A DNA stretch of 64,000 bases from Trichoplusia ni (GCF_003590095.1 NC_039482.1:11115657-11179656); one strand, 5' to 3'; shown: positions 1 through 12,539, numbered from the stretch's first letter. The notes: generated from the sequence alone by a model not told the origin. Numbers and translations: made by a program.

Positions 1-1740
1 ATTGAAACTTTTAAACCGTAAGACGGAGTTGTATTGAAATTCGGAAGCTCATAAAATATCTTAACAAGCTACTGAGCTCTGAAATTGTTTCTCAAATGAA
101 TTGTTTACGATGATTGAGTCATTGTGTAAACGGTTCTCTGAAGGACAAAGATCCTATCTGTCTATTTTAATAATAGTTTAAAGAGAAATTTCTGGAAACA
201 TTTGATGAGTCTTATACTTGGAGTATAAGAACTCTTCAGAAATTAATTAGTTCAGATACTAGTTTGTTAGTAGTTAGCGTTTTCAAAGCGGTAGATTGCG
301 GTGATCTGCATTTTCACATTATATATTTAATAGCTTAACGATTTCGTAAAATTAATAAGAAAAGTGCTTTAATAAAACCGGTGAAGTGCGGGTGGCATTC
401 GTGACCCTTAGAGTTCTTTACAAATAGGAAAAAAAATTGCAGCACCATAGTGGTGCGAGGAGGACAAAAAGGAGGATAGAAAAAAAAAGCCTCAGTAATA
501 GGGTTCCGTTTTAGCTTTTGAGAGCAAAACCCTCAAAAGATTTGCCCGAGTTATAATCAGAAAATTTGTGCCCAAGTTTCTAGTCACTAAACTGTTAGGC
601 CGCCACAATTAATTTAAAAACTCAAGAACACAAAAATATGGACTATGTTTAAAAATGCGTAATTTTTCAATTTCATCGATACTACAATAAGTCAATGCAA
701 GCAAAATAAAGGACATAAAATGAATGAACAAACAGTTCTTTGCGTTATACGAGGCATTGAAACCATTACTTGTGTATCAGTAATTATGAGAATCGGACCA
801 AATGCTTCTAAACAATCAATGCGATAGCCGATAGTATACATTTGTTGATAACTATCAGTATTCTGCTTCCGCAAGTTAATTTATAATACGTTACAAGGGA
901 CGTCACTGTTTTTTTTAATTATTATGTCAAATAACATAATTCTGAATTTGAATCGTGTTCTATTTTTACTGTTTTTTTTTTTTTGTAAATGGCTGTTTAT
1001 TGGCTGTGTAAAAGACCCATAGGCAGGCATAGCGTAGATGGTTCAAAGGAAGCATTGAAATTAACAAACAGTTTTTAATAAACATCTTTATTGGGATCAA
1101 AGTACTCCAAATAGCAAACTACCAACTCTAACATAAGATCAGTTCAATAAAAAGCGACCAGTTCTCGATAGGACTAAAATTTTATTTTTGACCCGGTCAA
1201 ATTCAGCTTGCAAGGTTTTTTTTACAGGCAAAGGGAAAAGTGAAAGTAAATTAAAGCTTATTAAAAACGGATCTATTTTATTAACCTTCATTCTCTTCTA
1301 GACCAATGAAAAAATTAACAATTCACAAAGGATAGTGTTAAACACAGCATAGGACCTTGCTAAGTAATTGCTAGTGGAATATAACAAAGTACTCTAGGTT
1401 TTAGGTTAGTCCTGTGCCTTTGAGAGAAATATAGGCATTACTTTACATATTGTGGGATCTCTGTGTAAGTCTCTTGTCACAAGTGTCATGGCGCACACGG
1501 CGAATATGCTAAATAAAACGAAAATCTGAAAGCGTTAAGAGAAGAGTTTTCTTAAGGAAATTTTAGGAATATGTATGTATCATTTGCAGCTTTTATTGAA
1601 TATTTTGTTAAAAATGTAGTATTATTACAATTTTAAAAAGAAATCTAAGACTTGCGACTAATCTATGCTATATTATGTACATAATCTGGGAGGATCTTAA
1701 TTACAAAAATACGTTAAAGTATCCATCGATATCAATCCTT
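1..1740. other. Gene-free stretch upstream of the first exon
   Basis: AT-rich DNA with no convincing exon on either strand. The only recognisable content is a decayed repeat at about 440-600 in reverse orientation, identified by CCTCAGTAATAGGGTTCC followed by AGCAAAACCCT, which is the mirror of the GGGTTCCG family seen elsewhere in the window. If the exon at 1801 is real, this is probably intron or upstream flank. Confidence 0.5.
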
Positions 1741-1800
1741 AAGCTTGTTTTGTCTTTCCGTCTGTCTGTCTTCATTTTAAAGAGTCTTCTTCTTTGACAG

Positions 1801-1906
1801 GGACTTCACCTTCGTGGGAGCAGTTCGTGAGAGAATCTTTGGTGCAGGCGGCCTGGCCGGTCGCGTTGGTCGCCCCGCCGAGACGAGCGCTCACTGTGGA
1901 CCATCA
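1801..1906 (+). CDS. Candidate internal exon, product unknown
   Basis: A 106-base GC-rich block stands out sharply from its AT-rich surroundings. It is preceded by a pyrimidine-rich tract ending TTCTTCTTTGACAG (AG at 1799-1800) and followed by a consensus donor, CCATCA|GTGAGT (GT at 1907-1908). Two plus-strand frames are open throughout: the frame starting at 1802 gives 35 codons beginning DFTFVGAVRERIFGAGG, and the frame starting at 1803 begins TSPSWEQFVRESL and would hit a stop just past the donor. The third frame has a stop. Both open frames use GC-ending codons, so I cannot choose between them, and it could also be a 5' untranslated exon. I do not recognise either peptide. No partner exon was found in the window; the host gene probably extends to the left, or right across a long intron. 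Confidence 0.45.
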
Positions 1907-1908
1907 GT

Positions 1909-4900
1909 GAGTAATATTTTATTTATATGAGGGGGAATTAACTTAAATAATACTAAAGAAGTTTTATTCATTACACGATACAAATGGAGAAGCAATGTAA
2001 TTAACGACTATGCCGCAATATTTAATTTACACTGACATTGGGTAGGAAGCAAAACATCGCGGTAGGAAGATTGTGCCTTCGTAGGCGACTCCGGTTTGTG
2101 GTGCGTGCTTCCTCAGTACTCGCTTCGTTCCTAATCGTGGAAAATTTTGTTAAGGCTTTTTTTAGAATCTCTGCTATATTACAAACGAATTTCTTTCTAT
2201 AATGCAGCACGTTTTGCAACATCGCACATATTAAGAAACGGGCATCAAACTGGATGCAAGGCAAAAGACTAATGTAACAAATAAACAAAACATTTATAAT
2301 TAAGTTAGTCAGCTTACGTAATGAAAACAGATTTAAAAACAAATAGCTATCTATAGTCTACACAATTAAACAGTAAAAAGTCGGAGACACGTTTCGTAAT
2401 CGGAAAACGTGGACTATGTTTGTTCGATCGCATCTGATAACATTGATTTATGAACTTAGATCAAGTTAGTCAGTTCTACTAAGACTAGGAATCTCTATCA
2501 TTTCTCTACACGTGGCACAAAAAATAACTTAAGATAGTTTAACAAGTTTTTTATCCGAGCCAACAAACGGGCAGACATTTTTGTCTCAAAAAAAAAGTTT
2601 TGTAATCGTCGTAAGATTCAGTTGAGCGTAGATCTTGATACTGAAGTTTAACTGGTAATATTTTACGATTTCTTAAGATAAGGAAGAGTTAAATATACTT
2701 AGTATATGTGAATTTTAAAAGGAATTTGAGATTAGGATTATAAATGGGTCTTTTCATCCCATTATATCAAGTTAAACCATTTTTTTTGATAAGAGGCAAA
2801 AATTGTAGGGAGATATACCTATGCGCGTATTACGTATGTCTGACAAAGTATGACTCCGCCTGTCATTAAACCATTTTTCCCAGTATCAACTGCATAATAT
2901 AATTTGATACTTTATAATACACTAAGCAAATATTCCGCAAATAGATTCATTTTGATAGGACATCCAATTACTTTATGCAAATACTCTCGACTGCGGCCTA
3001 ACATATGGGCGGAAAATGCAGTTTACGGAATCACACATTTCTATTCCGACACGATTGAAAAATTGATTAATTTATAAGTTTAACACTTTTATTATTATTT
3101 CAAACGGTACTTTTCAACCATATGTTTATAAGGTTCTATCATTGTTTTGAATATAAAAATGTTACATTCCACTCCATGCCTGCGAAAGCTAGTAGGTATT
3201 TTTTAATCCAATGAATGCAATTTGTAACATAAAAAGCAAACGCACGACTCTAAATCCCAAGGGTCTAATATTCACTCATAATTACATGTACCAAACACTT
3301 TATTACATGATATAAAACATAATCTATTAACAACTTATTTGTATAACTCATGTCCACTACTGGACCGTTAAATAGTTCGTCCCTGCTTACCCCCTGTGGA
3401 ATCAAACATGGACAATAGTACTTTGGTGACCTAATTACACAGTTACAATCAGGTCAGAACGAATAAATATTTGTTAAGTACATATTGTACTAATATTAAG
3501 TAATGTATGTTGTGAGGTCATTTTTAATTTTAATGAATTAATTACTGAGTGAGACAGACATTTTAAAGCAACCACCTTTTCTTGTAAATAACGGCAGCTA
3601 AAATGTTTTTGAATGTTGGCAAGTTTTAATAAACTTATTTTACGTTTTTTATAGTTCATTTTCTGGCTTGAAGCGGCACTAAGGACTTTGAAAATCTTTT
3701 TGAAGACTTTCGAATTCGCTAAAGTTATGTTATTTTAATACTTTGGAGAATCCCGAGTTTGGAACTATCAAACAAAGAGATAACAGAAAATCTTTCCGGG
3801 AATAGTTTTTTGGGGCGATATGGGGCATTTCCTCTTAGAAGGCATTAAAGGTGCTGGACACTAGTCTTATAATTAGTATAAACGTTCCTAACATCCTACC
3901 AAGCATTTATTCCGGAGGCAGATTGTTTTCAAATCTGAACAGACGTTAATGAACCTTTCTTCCTTCAGAGAAATATATTTTTAATTATAACAAAACATTT
4001 TTGAGGAAAAAGATGATGCCTAAGGTTATGGAATAATTTTAAAGAAATGTTTTTTTATAAACAATAGTAGTATTTCATTCGTACCTACTACAGAATAAAT
4101 ACTTTCTTAAATTACATTTCTGAGTCCTTGCCAAATAATACAGCTGGGAATAGAATTCCTCTTCTTTTGGTCTTCTCTTGCCGATACTTCTAATTGCCTA
4201 ATCTATTTCACCATCAAATAAAACTCTAAAAAAGCAGATCGAATCAATTTGTACAAGAGAACGCTGTTTTCCCCGGAACACTCCTTTTCCGGAAGAAGGA
4301 GTTTTTATTTCCGCTCCCGATACATTTTTAATACTACTTCTGGAATTAAAAATATATCGGGCACGGTCACGTAGCATATTTACGACTAGCATACGTATGT
4401 GAATAACAATGTCCAAATGCAAAACATATTTTTCGCTATCCAGTTAAAATCAGTGGGATTTTAAGGTATGTAGTTGTTACAGTGCCCATCATATTTTGAG
4501 GCAGGACTAATGTAAAGCCTTATTAGATAGCTTACAACTGATAACTGGCGTCATTCATTACGAGAAACTTGTTTCAACCAAAACAAATTTCTGTACCTTG
4601 ACATACTTTTGCTATAATTATAATTAAAACAACAGATCCCAGTGTAATCTTCGGACCCATTACAATTTTAAAATACGGTCGGTGGTGCTTGGCAACTGGG
4701 TCTAACTCAGTTGCCTATGTCTTTTCTCTGCTATAAGATACATCTTCGTTTTGTCTCTCTCCTACAGTGGCGTAAAGTGGAAAATATTTTTTCCTACTCT
4801 TCCCGTTTACTGTTCCTCATTTATAAGCTTAAGTGCTACATGGTTTTCGTCGGTTATTATATTACTGGATTAACATCCAGGATTACAGGAGTTGCAATAT

Positions 4901-5999
4901 TAGGCAAGAGCACCATTGTGAAGAGACAAATAACATTTTTCTCTAACCTACAAATATGTGCGCAGGAACTATAGTGGCCCAGCTTGAATTTCAAAAGAAC
5001 ATTTCTTTCTATCATAGCTTTAATTTTCCTTCGTAAAATGCAGTTTTCATCGACTGATACATTTCAAAACGTGAATGTCAATAATAGTTCAAGCTATCAG
5101 CATGAATTATGGATGGAGACAGTTGAAGAACGGTTGCTTGTTAAGGCATAGCAATCGATCGCTTACTAAAATAGATAAAATATACTTCGAACTTGTTAGT
5201 ACTGGCTAAACAAACTTGGCGGTTATTCTATGATTATAGGGAAATAAGGTTACATAAATTTCTGGTATGATATTAGTAGTTGATTTTGCATGTATCGCTG
5301 TGTAGCCGCTTTTTAAGTTATGACGTCTCTTTGTCTCACTGGATTCGGCTTAATTTGAGGTATTCTTTAGCGACGATCTATTTGGTTTTCATAGCACAAT
5401 TACTAGGTATTCCAATACCCCTGAATTATTCAATTGTCGTTTCACAAACTTGAATTACATTCCATAAGCCTTAGCAGAAAATTATTTTCCCTACAATCCG
5501 GTATCTACATTTTTAATTTCTTTCTTTATACATTCAAATGTGTATTATCTCTCTAAATTTCAATTTAATTCCCAAAACTACATTTCTTAAATTAAATTTG
5601 AAGGTAAACAAACACCTTTTACAATAAGGCTGAGCAAACTGATGACCAGCGGATAATGGCAATTGACAGGACGGACCCTCGGACCTACATATACAAACAT
5701 GTCTAAGAAAGGCTCCAAGGGTCAATGAATAATGTATGTAGCAACAAGAGAATGTGTTGAATAAAGAACTTCGTCACATAAGAGCCTGCCTAATGGAAGT
5801 AATGTGGTGGAACTTAGGATATTTAGTTGGGAGTGGTGTTGCTGGAGGAGTTTACTGGTTGGTATTCGATGGTGGGAAGTCTTACTTAAATTTATTGGTT
5901 CAATTTAATGAAATGGTTGTGAATTTTGTGGTTATGCGTAGAAAAGGCCTCAAGTTGCAGGAAAGGGTCGTTCAAGTTTGCTTACTGAAAGGTTAAAAA
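1909..5999. other. Gene-free stretch, probably intronic
   Basis: AT-rich sequence with scattered short chance frames only. Frames such as the G-rich one at 5754-5996 lack splice signals, recognisable domains and coding-like codon choice. No dispersed repeat is clear here, unlike most of the window. Confidence 0.4.
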
Positions 6000-6000
6000 T

Positions 6001-6165
6001 AGGTACCCTGTTACTAAGGGTTCACAGTCTGTTCGTCCGTCTGTCACCACGCTACATCTCAAAAGGTGGTAACTAAATAGTTGAAATTGAAATGTTTTTT
6101 TGTTGACACTATAACAAAAGACGATAAAAATAAAAAAACTGTAGACTTAGTTAAGGATTTTGTAA
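6001..6165 (+). repeat. GGGTTCCG-family dispersed repeat, partial
   Basis: Begins GGTACCCTGTTACTAAGG, then CTGTTCGTCCGTCTGTCACC, and continues into a segment reading AGTTGAAATTGAAATG. This order (gggtaccctattactaag, repeated tccgtctg, caccaggctgtatctcatgaa, gttgaaatttt) is a very common lepidopteran interspersed repeat by recollection. The expected 3' motif CGACTCGCACTTGGCCGG is missing, so the copy is decayed. Confidence 0.6.
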
Positions 6166-6840
6166 ACGATTAATATTTGTAGATGGTTTATGTTTCGTAA
6201 TTCGCTAAAAGTAGAAGTATCATGGGGGCTAGGCCGGTCCAAATATAGATATATTAGTAAATATTCTCTCCTTGATAAAGCAATTTGTGTAAACGTTTTA
6301 TAAACCACGTATAAACTTACAATACATTCTCTTTGCTAATGGATGACCTTAAACATTATGTAAAACAATTTTATTATTAAAAATGTATCAATTTATCACT
6401 TGTTCACACTGCTTTAGTGTTAGTAGGCGTGGGAGGTAACAAAGAATTTATATGAAAGATATTAAAAACTTTTTGCTCAACTATGATAAATTGTGTCTAG
6501 AGAGTGATTGTGTGCGTCATCTACTAACGTCGGCACTGCTTTATAAATTCACGCTAATGAGACATAATTTCCATTACTTTATGTAAGCACGCATAATGTT
6601 TATTTATTTACTCGTCATAATAATTTATCACGTTGATAATTCGTCGCGACGTTTCTAATGGATATGTATGGAGAGGAATTTGGACTACATTAATTAGGAT
6701 TAGGTTGATTGAACTGTTGAATACAGAGAGTAATTTATTCACTTTTTGTTCAACACTTTGCAATCACTTGATAAACGTAGATATTCCTAAGGAATTTGTT
6801 CCTCGTAGCAGAGGTTTCATAAATAATCGAATCAAAAGCG

Positions 6841-6960
6841 CAAAGAAACCCAGATGCAGAACGAGCATCACATCACATCACACAAATGTTTCTCCTATGC
6901 GGGGATCAAAGCCATGGCACATCGCGAACAATGGATTTGGCGTGGTAACGTGGTGGTTGT
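6841..6960 (+). repeat. tRNA-derived SINE family B, degraded copy
   Basis: CAAAGAAACCCAGATGCAGA is followed by CACACAAATGTTTCTCC and GCGGGGATCAAAGCCATGGC, which lines up with the better copies at 27946 and 44335. The B-box-like GGGATCAAAGCC is mutated. A long open frame that runs across this copy (6633-7142) is therefore partly repeat and unlikely to be a gene. Confidence 0.6.
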
Positions 6961-7371
6961 ATTTTAAACAACCCATCTCAATTGGACACCTCACTCTCGT
7001 AAGGGATCAATCGTTAGATTTCTACGTGAACTATGCATGTGCTCACATTAATAAAAAACGAATATATAAAAGAAAAGACCTTTTAATAATATCCATTCAA
7101 TTTAAGGTAAAAATAGACTTTGAAAAGAGAGCAAAATATTGATATTACAAACTTAGTGACAAGTTTTCGTCGTTTGGGTAAAAAAAGTTCAACTTATTTA
7201 AGATTTCTCGACAGCTGGCTACGGAATGTTAATGTGACTTGACGCAAGACAGATCTTTGTGTAGAAGTTTTAAATGGGTATATTTTAAAATTATAACTTT
7301 ACGGAGACATGTCATAAAAGCGTTGCTTTTTTAGATTTATGTAAAAGCAAGTTATGGTTACGTTCTTTTAC

Positions 7372-7407
7372 ACTGATTTCAAAAATAATTTAATTTTTGA
7401 AATCAGT
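7372..7407. repeat. Perfect hairpin, 15-bp arms
   Basis: CTGATTTCAAAAAT and ATTTTTGAAATCAG are perfect reverse complements separated by six bases; one further A/T pair extends the stem. No flanking element was recognised. Confidence 0.7.
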
Positions 7408-7831
7408 ATTTCAATTTAATTAACTTGAGATGGCTGTCATTTGGTCCCATAAAAAATTCATCGAGTTTAGTGCAGTGAGTAGTAGTATTCTATATAATCT
7501 CGTAATGCCTATCGCGTCAGTATCCACGCTAAAGTTCTACTATTTTTATAACATTCTTACTCTAAGTAACTTTCAGATTCAAACTAAAAATAAATGTTGA
7601 CACAATATTTTCGAATTATGCAGTTTACATCCATCATAACTAAAAACATCAAACCTTTGACAGTAAAAATCGGGAATGAAAAAAAAACAGCGACCAAATT
7701 GCCTCTGTTCTTTTCAATTAAAGTTCTAAAATACTTAATACCGTAACATTATTTAACTACATATTTACTTATTTACATTAATAATCACCAAGATCGTCTC
7801 TATATTTAGGCTGTATTCGACAGTATCGTAG

Positions 7832-8005
7832 TACAATTATGTCAAGGTGACACGAGCCGCCTCAGATTGTTGCGTTACACCACATGCCACTCAGACATAC
7901 AGCACAGCCCTCAAACAGCTCTCGCACATTCTTGCACGCTTCCTGTTCACTGTAACTTCCTCAAACACTTCATGTGTATTTTACCGGGGTATGTTACAAG
8001 ACTGA
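7832..8005 (+). other. GC-richer open stretch of unknown nature
   Basis: A 57-codon stop-to-stop plus-strand frame covers a patch of noticeably higher GC, with the peptide running TRAASDCCVTPHATQTYS and later LSHILARFLFTVTSSN. There is no start codon near its beginning and no clear acceptor or donor, so I do not call a gene. It may be a decayed repeat or an exon whose borders I cannot define. Confidence 0.15.
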
Positions 8006-8221
8006 AATGGCTTTGGGTGAAAGCTGCAGTGTATTAAGTGTAAAATATGAAGGTTATATTTTTACTTTATGTACCCGTAACTCTCAAAAAGAGGTTCTAA
8101 TTTTAAAAATGATTTTGTTGATTCTTGAGCAGGACTAGATGTCTATGACCACTAGTAAATCGATTAAGGTTAAATTTATTGTTCGTTTAGAAATAGGCGA
8201 ACTCAATTGGAATATCTTACT

Positions 8222-8345
8222 CATATTATAAACACGAAAGTTTGTACATATGGATGGATGTTTGTTCCCCTTCCGCGCAAAAACCACTAAATCGTTTTGG
8301 ACAAAACTCAATACAGAGTTATATGTATAGTTTCAAGCCAGACAT
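8222..8345 (-). repeat. CGCGACTTCGTC-family repeat, 3' fragment, reverse
   Basis: TATTATAAACACGAAAGTTT, ATGGATGGATGTTTGTT and CGCAAAAACCACTAAATCG are the mirror image of the 3' end of the long variant at 21176-21476 (TTTACGTGAAAGAG, ACATCCATACATCC, AAACTTTCGCCTTTATAA). Only the terminal ~120 bases are preserved. Confidence 0.6.
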
Positions 8346-9930
8346 AACACATAGCATAGCTTTTAACGACCATATACTTTAAGTTATTTAAAGTATCAAG
8401 CCAACACCTGCATACATTCAATAATTATTCTCGAATATAGACTTTATTAGTTCAGTAATTTTGAATCAGTTTCAAAACCACACACCAATTTACCGCACGT
8501 AAAATCATGTGTGAAAAGCCGCCTCGCTGTAAAGTCCTCGTTCCTCAAGCGTCTATTGTGTTCAATGGCTATATATCAAGGTAAAAGTGGTCGCCATTGT
8601 TTTGTGGATAATCCAGAAGGCTTATAAAAAATAAAGAGCTGCAACCACGGCAGGTAACTTTAAAGCTCGGATTAATTGCAAATTGCGATCTCCTTGTAGA
8701 AGCAGAGTAATGCTTTTGAGAGATATTACAGTGAGCTGTTGTTTTTTGTTTTAAGGTATTAATGTTAGCAAGATACGAAAGTCATTTGTTAATCTGCGTT
8801 TTTAAGAAAAAATGCTTTACAGAAGTAGGCGTGAAATTTTTAGGTACAATGATAATTATGTCTAAAAAATTTTACTCATTAAAAAAAACACATTGCTTAT
8901 TTTTTTATTCTACAAAACTTATTTGACTATACTAATCTCTTTAAGTATACTTTGTAGTCAACAACCACACATTTAAATTCCCATTAAATTAGAACCACTA
9001 TCTGCCCGGATTGTTCGACCTATCCTTATCTATTCAACACACTAGTATTTGAGTTACCCCGATACACCCTCGGAAACTTGTATCTAATTAATTCAATACG
9101 ACCTCCTATTACTTAATTAATTCGGAAATGTATCAGCATAGTGACACAAAAGGCACCAATTCGTAATCCTAGGTATTTTTGAATAGCATTTTCATTTTGT
9201 TTACATTTAATTAATGTTATCAGTAAACAACATCGTGGTTTATTTTCCTAAATGAATATTTGGCTTACAGAGAATTCTGTTGAAACGATTGTTTCAGTTT
9301 GTTTCGCATAATTAATTTCAGCTTACTACTACGCATTACATGAGTTTAGACTTCCACGAAAAATCTGGAATCTACTAAGCTGGGCTTAAATATTCAAATT
9401 ACAGTAAACATGAATGTGAGCAGAAATAAGGTTTTATATAAATAATAAAACCAGCCAGTATACGTCAGGCTACTTTTTTCATATGGGGAAGGTTTGAGCA
9501 TTGATTCCGACGCTAGTTCACTGCGGGTTTGTGATATAAATACTAATATTTAGAATCCAGGTTTTCTGTTATACAATTATAATAATAGGGTATTTTACTA
9601 AATATAATGAAGAATCTAACTAATAATGAATAAATAAATGAAAAATCTGTTTATATAGTCCTGAAGATAGATTATCAAAACTGTCTGACGGATAAACACA
9701 TTTTTTGTGTCATATACCGCTATTTTGAGTCTTATATAAACCTGATACTGTCTGAAAACAAATTGTTTGTACCAATTTCGTACCACCTTCATTTGTCGGG
9801 AATTCGATTTGAATTTCATGGTAGGAGGAGCATTCCTAATAACTTTGATGTACGTAATAATCTACAAGCTTACACGTTACGCTATACTTTAATATACATT
9901 TCCATAATAATATAACGTTGTACTTGCAAG

Positions 9931-9980
9931 TGACGTCATTGAATCTCTTTTCCTGTACGAAGGATGGTTGCCATGACAAC
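9931..9980. promoter_or_regulatory. CRE plus X-box cluster
   Basis: A perfect palindromic cAMP-response element TGACGTCA (9931-9938) lies 28 bases before GTTGCCATGACAAC (9967-9980). The latter fits the RFX-factor X-box consensus RYYVYY-N-RRHRAC as an imperfect palindrome. RFX sites mark ciliary gene promoters in insects, and bZIP factors bind CREs. Both are seen directly; regulatory activity is inference, and no transcript start or exon was recognised close by. Confidence 0.4.
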
Positions 9981-10369
9981 TCGTCTCCAAAAACTAATTG
10001 AAATAATTCACTTGATATACCCGCTTGGTGTGAAAGTTTCGTTATATGGTAACGCCTAATAGCTGAAAGGATTTGGTTGTAACTCAGTACAAAGGTTGAT
10101 TGTTTTTTGTTCGGGTAAAGTATTTTGTAATGAAAAACTCGTTGCTTTTTTTTACCTTAATTGTTTTTCGAAATTTATTTCTGTTCTCTTTCATTTGTCG
10201 TGGTTTCTATACTAAATGATAGCGTATTCTGATGTGATAAGCTATATTTCTGCTAAGTTTCATTTAGATCCGTTTCGTAACCTTAACTTAAAAACTCGTT
10301 TTATAATATCAAGTAGAATACATAGATATACCACCTAAGGTGTAAAAAGGGAATACTTTTAATAGGGCT

Positions 10370-10480
10370 CCACAGTTTGTTCGTCCAACACCAGGCTGTA
10401 TCTGATGAACCGTTATAGCTTCAAAATGGTTTTTTAAAAGTATTTATGCTTTAACAAGAAATATTACACGTAAATATTAC
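10370..10480 (+). repeat. GGGTTCCG-family repeat, short relic
   Basis: GGCTCCACAGTTTGTTCGTCC is followed by ACCAGGCTGTATCTGATGAA and CCGTTATAGCTTCAAAATGG, matching the central part of the family. Both ends are lost. Confidence 0.55.
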
Positions 10481-10976
10481 GTAAATGTACGGTCAGTAAT
10501 TTGATGGTTTCTAATATCTTTTTAATTTTCATTTTTATCTAATGTTTGACTCACATTTGAACTGTTGATTAACATAAATATACATTTATAAAAGAGAAGT
10601 CTTCAGTTCTTGCGGTTATTTCCTTTCGAGTACATTTTCTTGAACAAAGTTTTTCACAAGTTAATACTCAATACGTGTTATTCTGTTTGGCTTCCTTTAT
10701 TTTCATGAACATCCGCGCTTACTAAGAAATATGTATCTCATTTTCCGATCCCTCTGCGAATAAATACATATCTTCCTTTATAATAATGGAAATATCAACA
10801 CAATAATTTTAAAAGTAAATAATAGGTATTCGTTTGTTTTAAATGAGTTTATTTTAAATGGAAATTGGATTTCTAGGAGATGGAATCGGTAATATTCTTG
10901 TGACTCTCACTGGGTGTTGTGTAAAATAAATGTGCATTTTGTATGTGCTCGCTGTTATTGTTCCAATGTTTTACTG

Positions 10977-11016
10977 TACACTGTTTATTTTTCGTGGACG
11001 AGAAATAAACAGTGTA
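10977..11016. repeat. Hairpin immediately 5' of a SINE
   Basis: TACACTGTTTATTT and AAATAAACAGTGTA are exact reverse complements; the stem can continue inward through a T-G wobble and four further pairs (TCGT/ACGA), leaving almost no loop. It ends eight bases before the SINE head at 11025. Confidence 0.75.
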
Positions 11017-11024
11017 CGACGAGA

Positions 11025-11270
11025 CGACCTCCGTGGTCGAGTGGCGTACGCACCGGTTTCAAGGTGTCGCTATCTCTGAGGCCCCGGGTTCGATCCCCGG
11101 TCGGGTCAATGTAAAAATTCACATTTCTACATAGTCTCGGGTCTGGGTGTTTGTGGTACCTTCGTTGTATCTGAATTCCATAACACAAGTGCTTTAGCAA
11201 CTTACTTTGGGTTCAGAACAATGTATGTGATGTTGTCCGTATTTATTATTATTTATTATTATTATTTTTA
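11025..11270 (+). repeat. tRNA-derived SINE family A, full-length copy
   Basis: The head has an RNA polymerase III A-box-like TGGTCGAGTGG and a perfect B-box GGTTCGATCCC inside a tRNA-like fold. A tRNA-unrelated body follows (CGGGTCTGGGTGTTTGTGG, TGCTTTAGCAACTTAC, GATGTTGTCCG), ending in a TTA/TTTA-rich tail. It is nearly identical to the copies at 30477 and 54629, which implies recent retrotransposition by a partner LINE. The protein-like frames on both strands here are artefacts of the repeat. Confidence 0.9.
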
Positions 11271-11954
11271 ATTGAATAATGATGCGTACCTGAGTTTATG
11301 GAGACGCTGAAGCAATTTTTAACTGTAGAAGCTTTAGTTTAGTATTTACCGCTTTAGCGTATCTCGTCGATATAAACTGAATGCTTACTTTACAATACAG
11401 CTTGCTTATATTACAAACAAGTAGGTAATCATTTTGCCCTTAATATTGTTCGTTCCTGAACGTAAGCCTTCTGCATAACGTTTCTTTCCTATTTTTTTCT
11501 GCTTTGCGTGAGACTTTTCCTATCCTTAGACCTCTTAAGGTGTTCTTTCCGATAAATAGGTATATAGAGCCCATCTCTTACCCTCATCACTGATCGCAAG
11601 AATTGACGCGCAGGTCTTCTTGGCCTATTCAGTTGACAGCTGTTCCGTTCCCACATTTTTTGCCGAAAAGAAACTAAAGATAATATGTATATGGAAATTA
11701 AATTATTGTAAGTAAAATCATATTTGTTCCCAAAACGAAATAGGTTTTCCTTAACATGCTTGTCTTGTTAGTTTGAGAACAGAATTCCAAGATTTTGGAT
11801 CATTAGACAGTTATTTCTATGTATCCTTCCCTGGCTTATATTGTACTAGACAAGCAAACCATTATAAAGCTAGTCGTGTATTTTATACATGACTATTAAT
11901 AATACAGATGCCGAAGAAGATTTTGAATATGGCGTAGGGTAAAAAAAAACCATA

Positions 11955-12060
11955 CCTAACTAAAATTTCGCTGTTTGTCCGTCTGTTACGTGACATTAAC
12001 TGTTACATTTACGGTCGAAATTTTAAAAGATGATGGATTAATGACTGAACTCTCAGTGCC
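11955..12060 (+). repeat. GGGTTCCG-family repeat, relic
   Basis: A run of A's and CATACCTAACTAAAATTTCG precede CTGTTTGTCCGTCTGTTACG, the recognisable core of the family. The rest is diverged. Confidence 0.4.
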
Positions 12061-12253
12061 ACAAATCCAAATTATACTGGACCGGTATATTGGTTGTTTA
12101 GCTTTAGCATAACAGATAGGAATAGTACTAATCACTATTCAATGAGTTACGTAGTTCAAAATAGTTCAAATGACCTCGACATAGCACCAGCACTAGTTAT
12201 GCGCGCGACATTTTAAGGCCATCAATTTCATGCATCCGATAAGCACATACATT

Positions 12254-12271
12254 AATGTACAATTGTACATT
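12254..12271. repeat. Perfect 18-bp palindrome
   Basis: AATGTACAATTGTACATT reads the same on both strands. It could be a dyad binding site or chance; no associated element was found. Confidence 0.7.
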
Positions 12272-12539
12272 TTAGGAGTGTTATATAACAGGATTGACGT
12301 ACATTGTGTAATTTCATGGCAATTATGCAATAGGGCTGCCATTCAAACTTTCCTTATATTTCATGTAGGATAGGCTCTGGTAGTAAGATTTCTTTTAAAA
12401 AAATGTTTCTTATTCCCTAAAGTGGTATACTTACTGTCACATAGACTTTAATGGTCGCTTAAAGGATTCTTGAGTATCGTTTTAAGTAAGCAAACTCTCA
12501 AAAGTTTGTGAAGATGTCTTCTGTACGTTTTTAAGTGTC

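Noticed and set aside
2022..2342. 106-codon minus-strand frame
   Set aside because: Hydrophobic, AT-rich, no splice sites and no domain.
5754..5996. 80-codon G-rich plus-strand frame
   Set aside because: No homology that I can recognise and no splice signals. The bias toward G looks like local composition.
6633..7142. 169-codon plus-strand frame
   Set aside because: It runs through a degraded tRNA-derived SINE (6841-6960) and has no domain, start context or coding bias outside it.
10914..11200. Overlapping plus and minus frames with peptides such as PPWSSGVRTGFKVS
   Set aside because: Identical peptides arise at 30375-30652 and 54697-54912 because all are translations of SINE family A.
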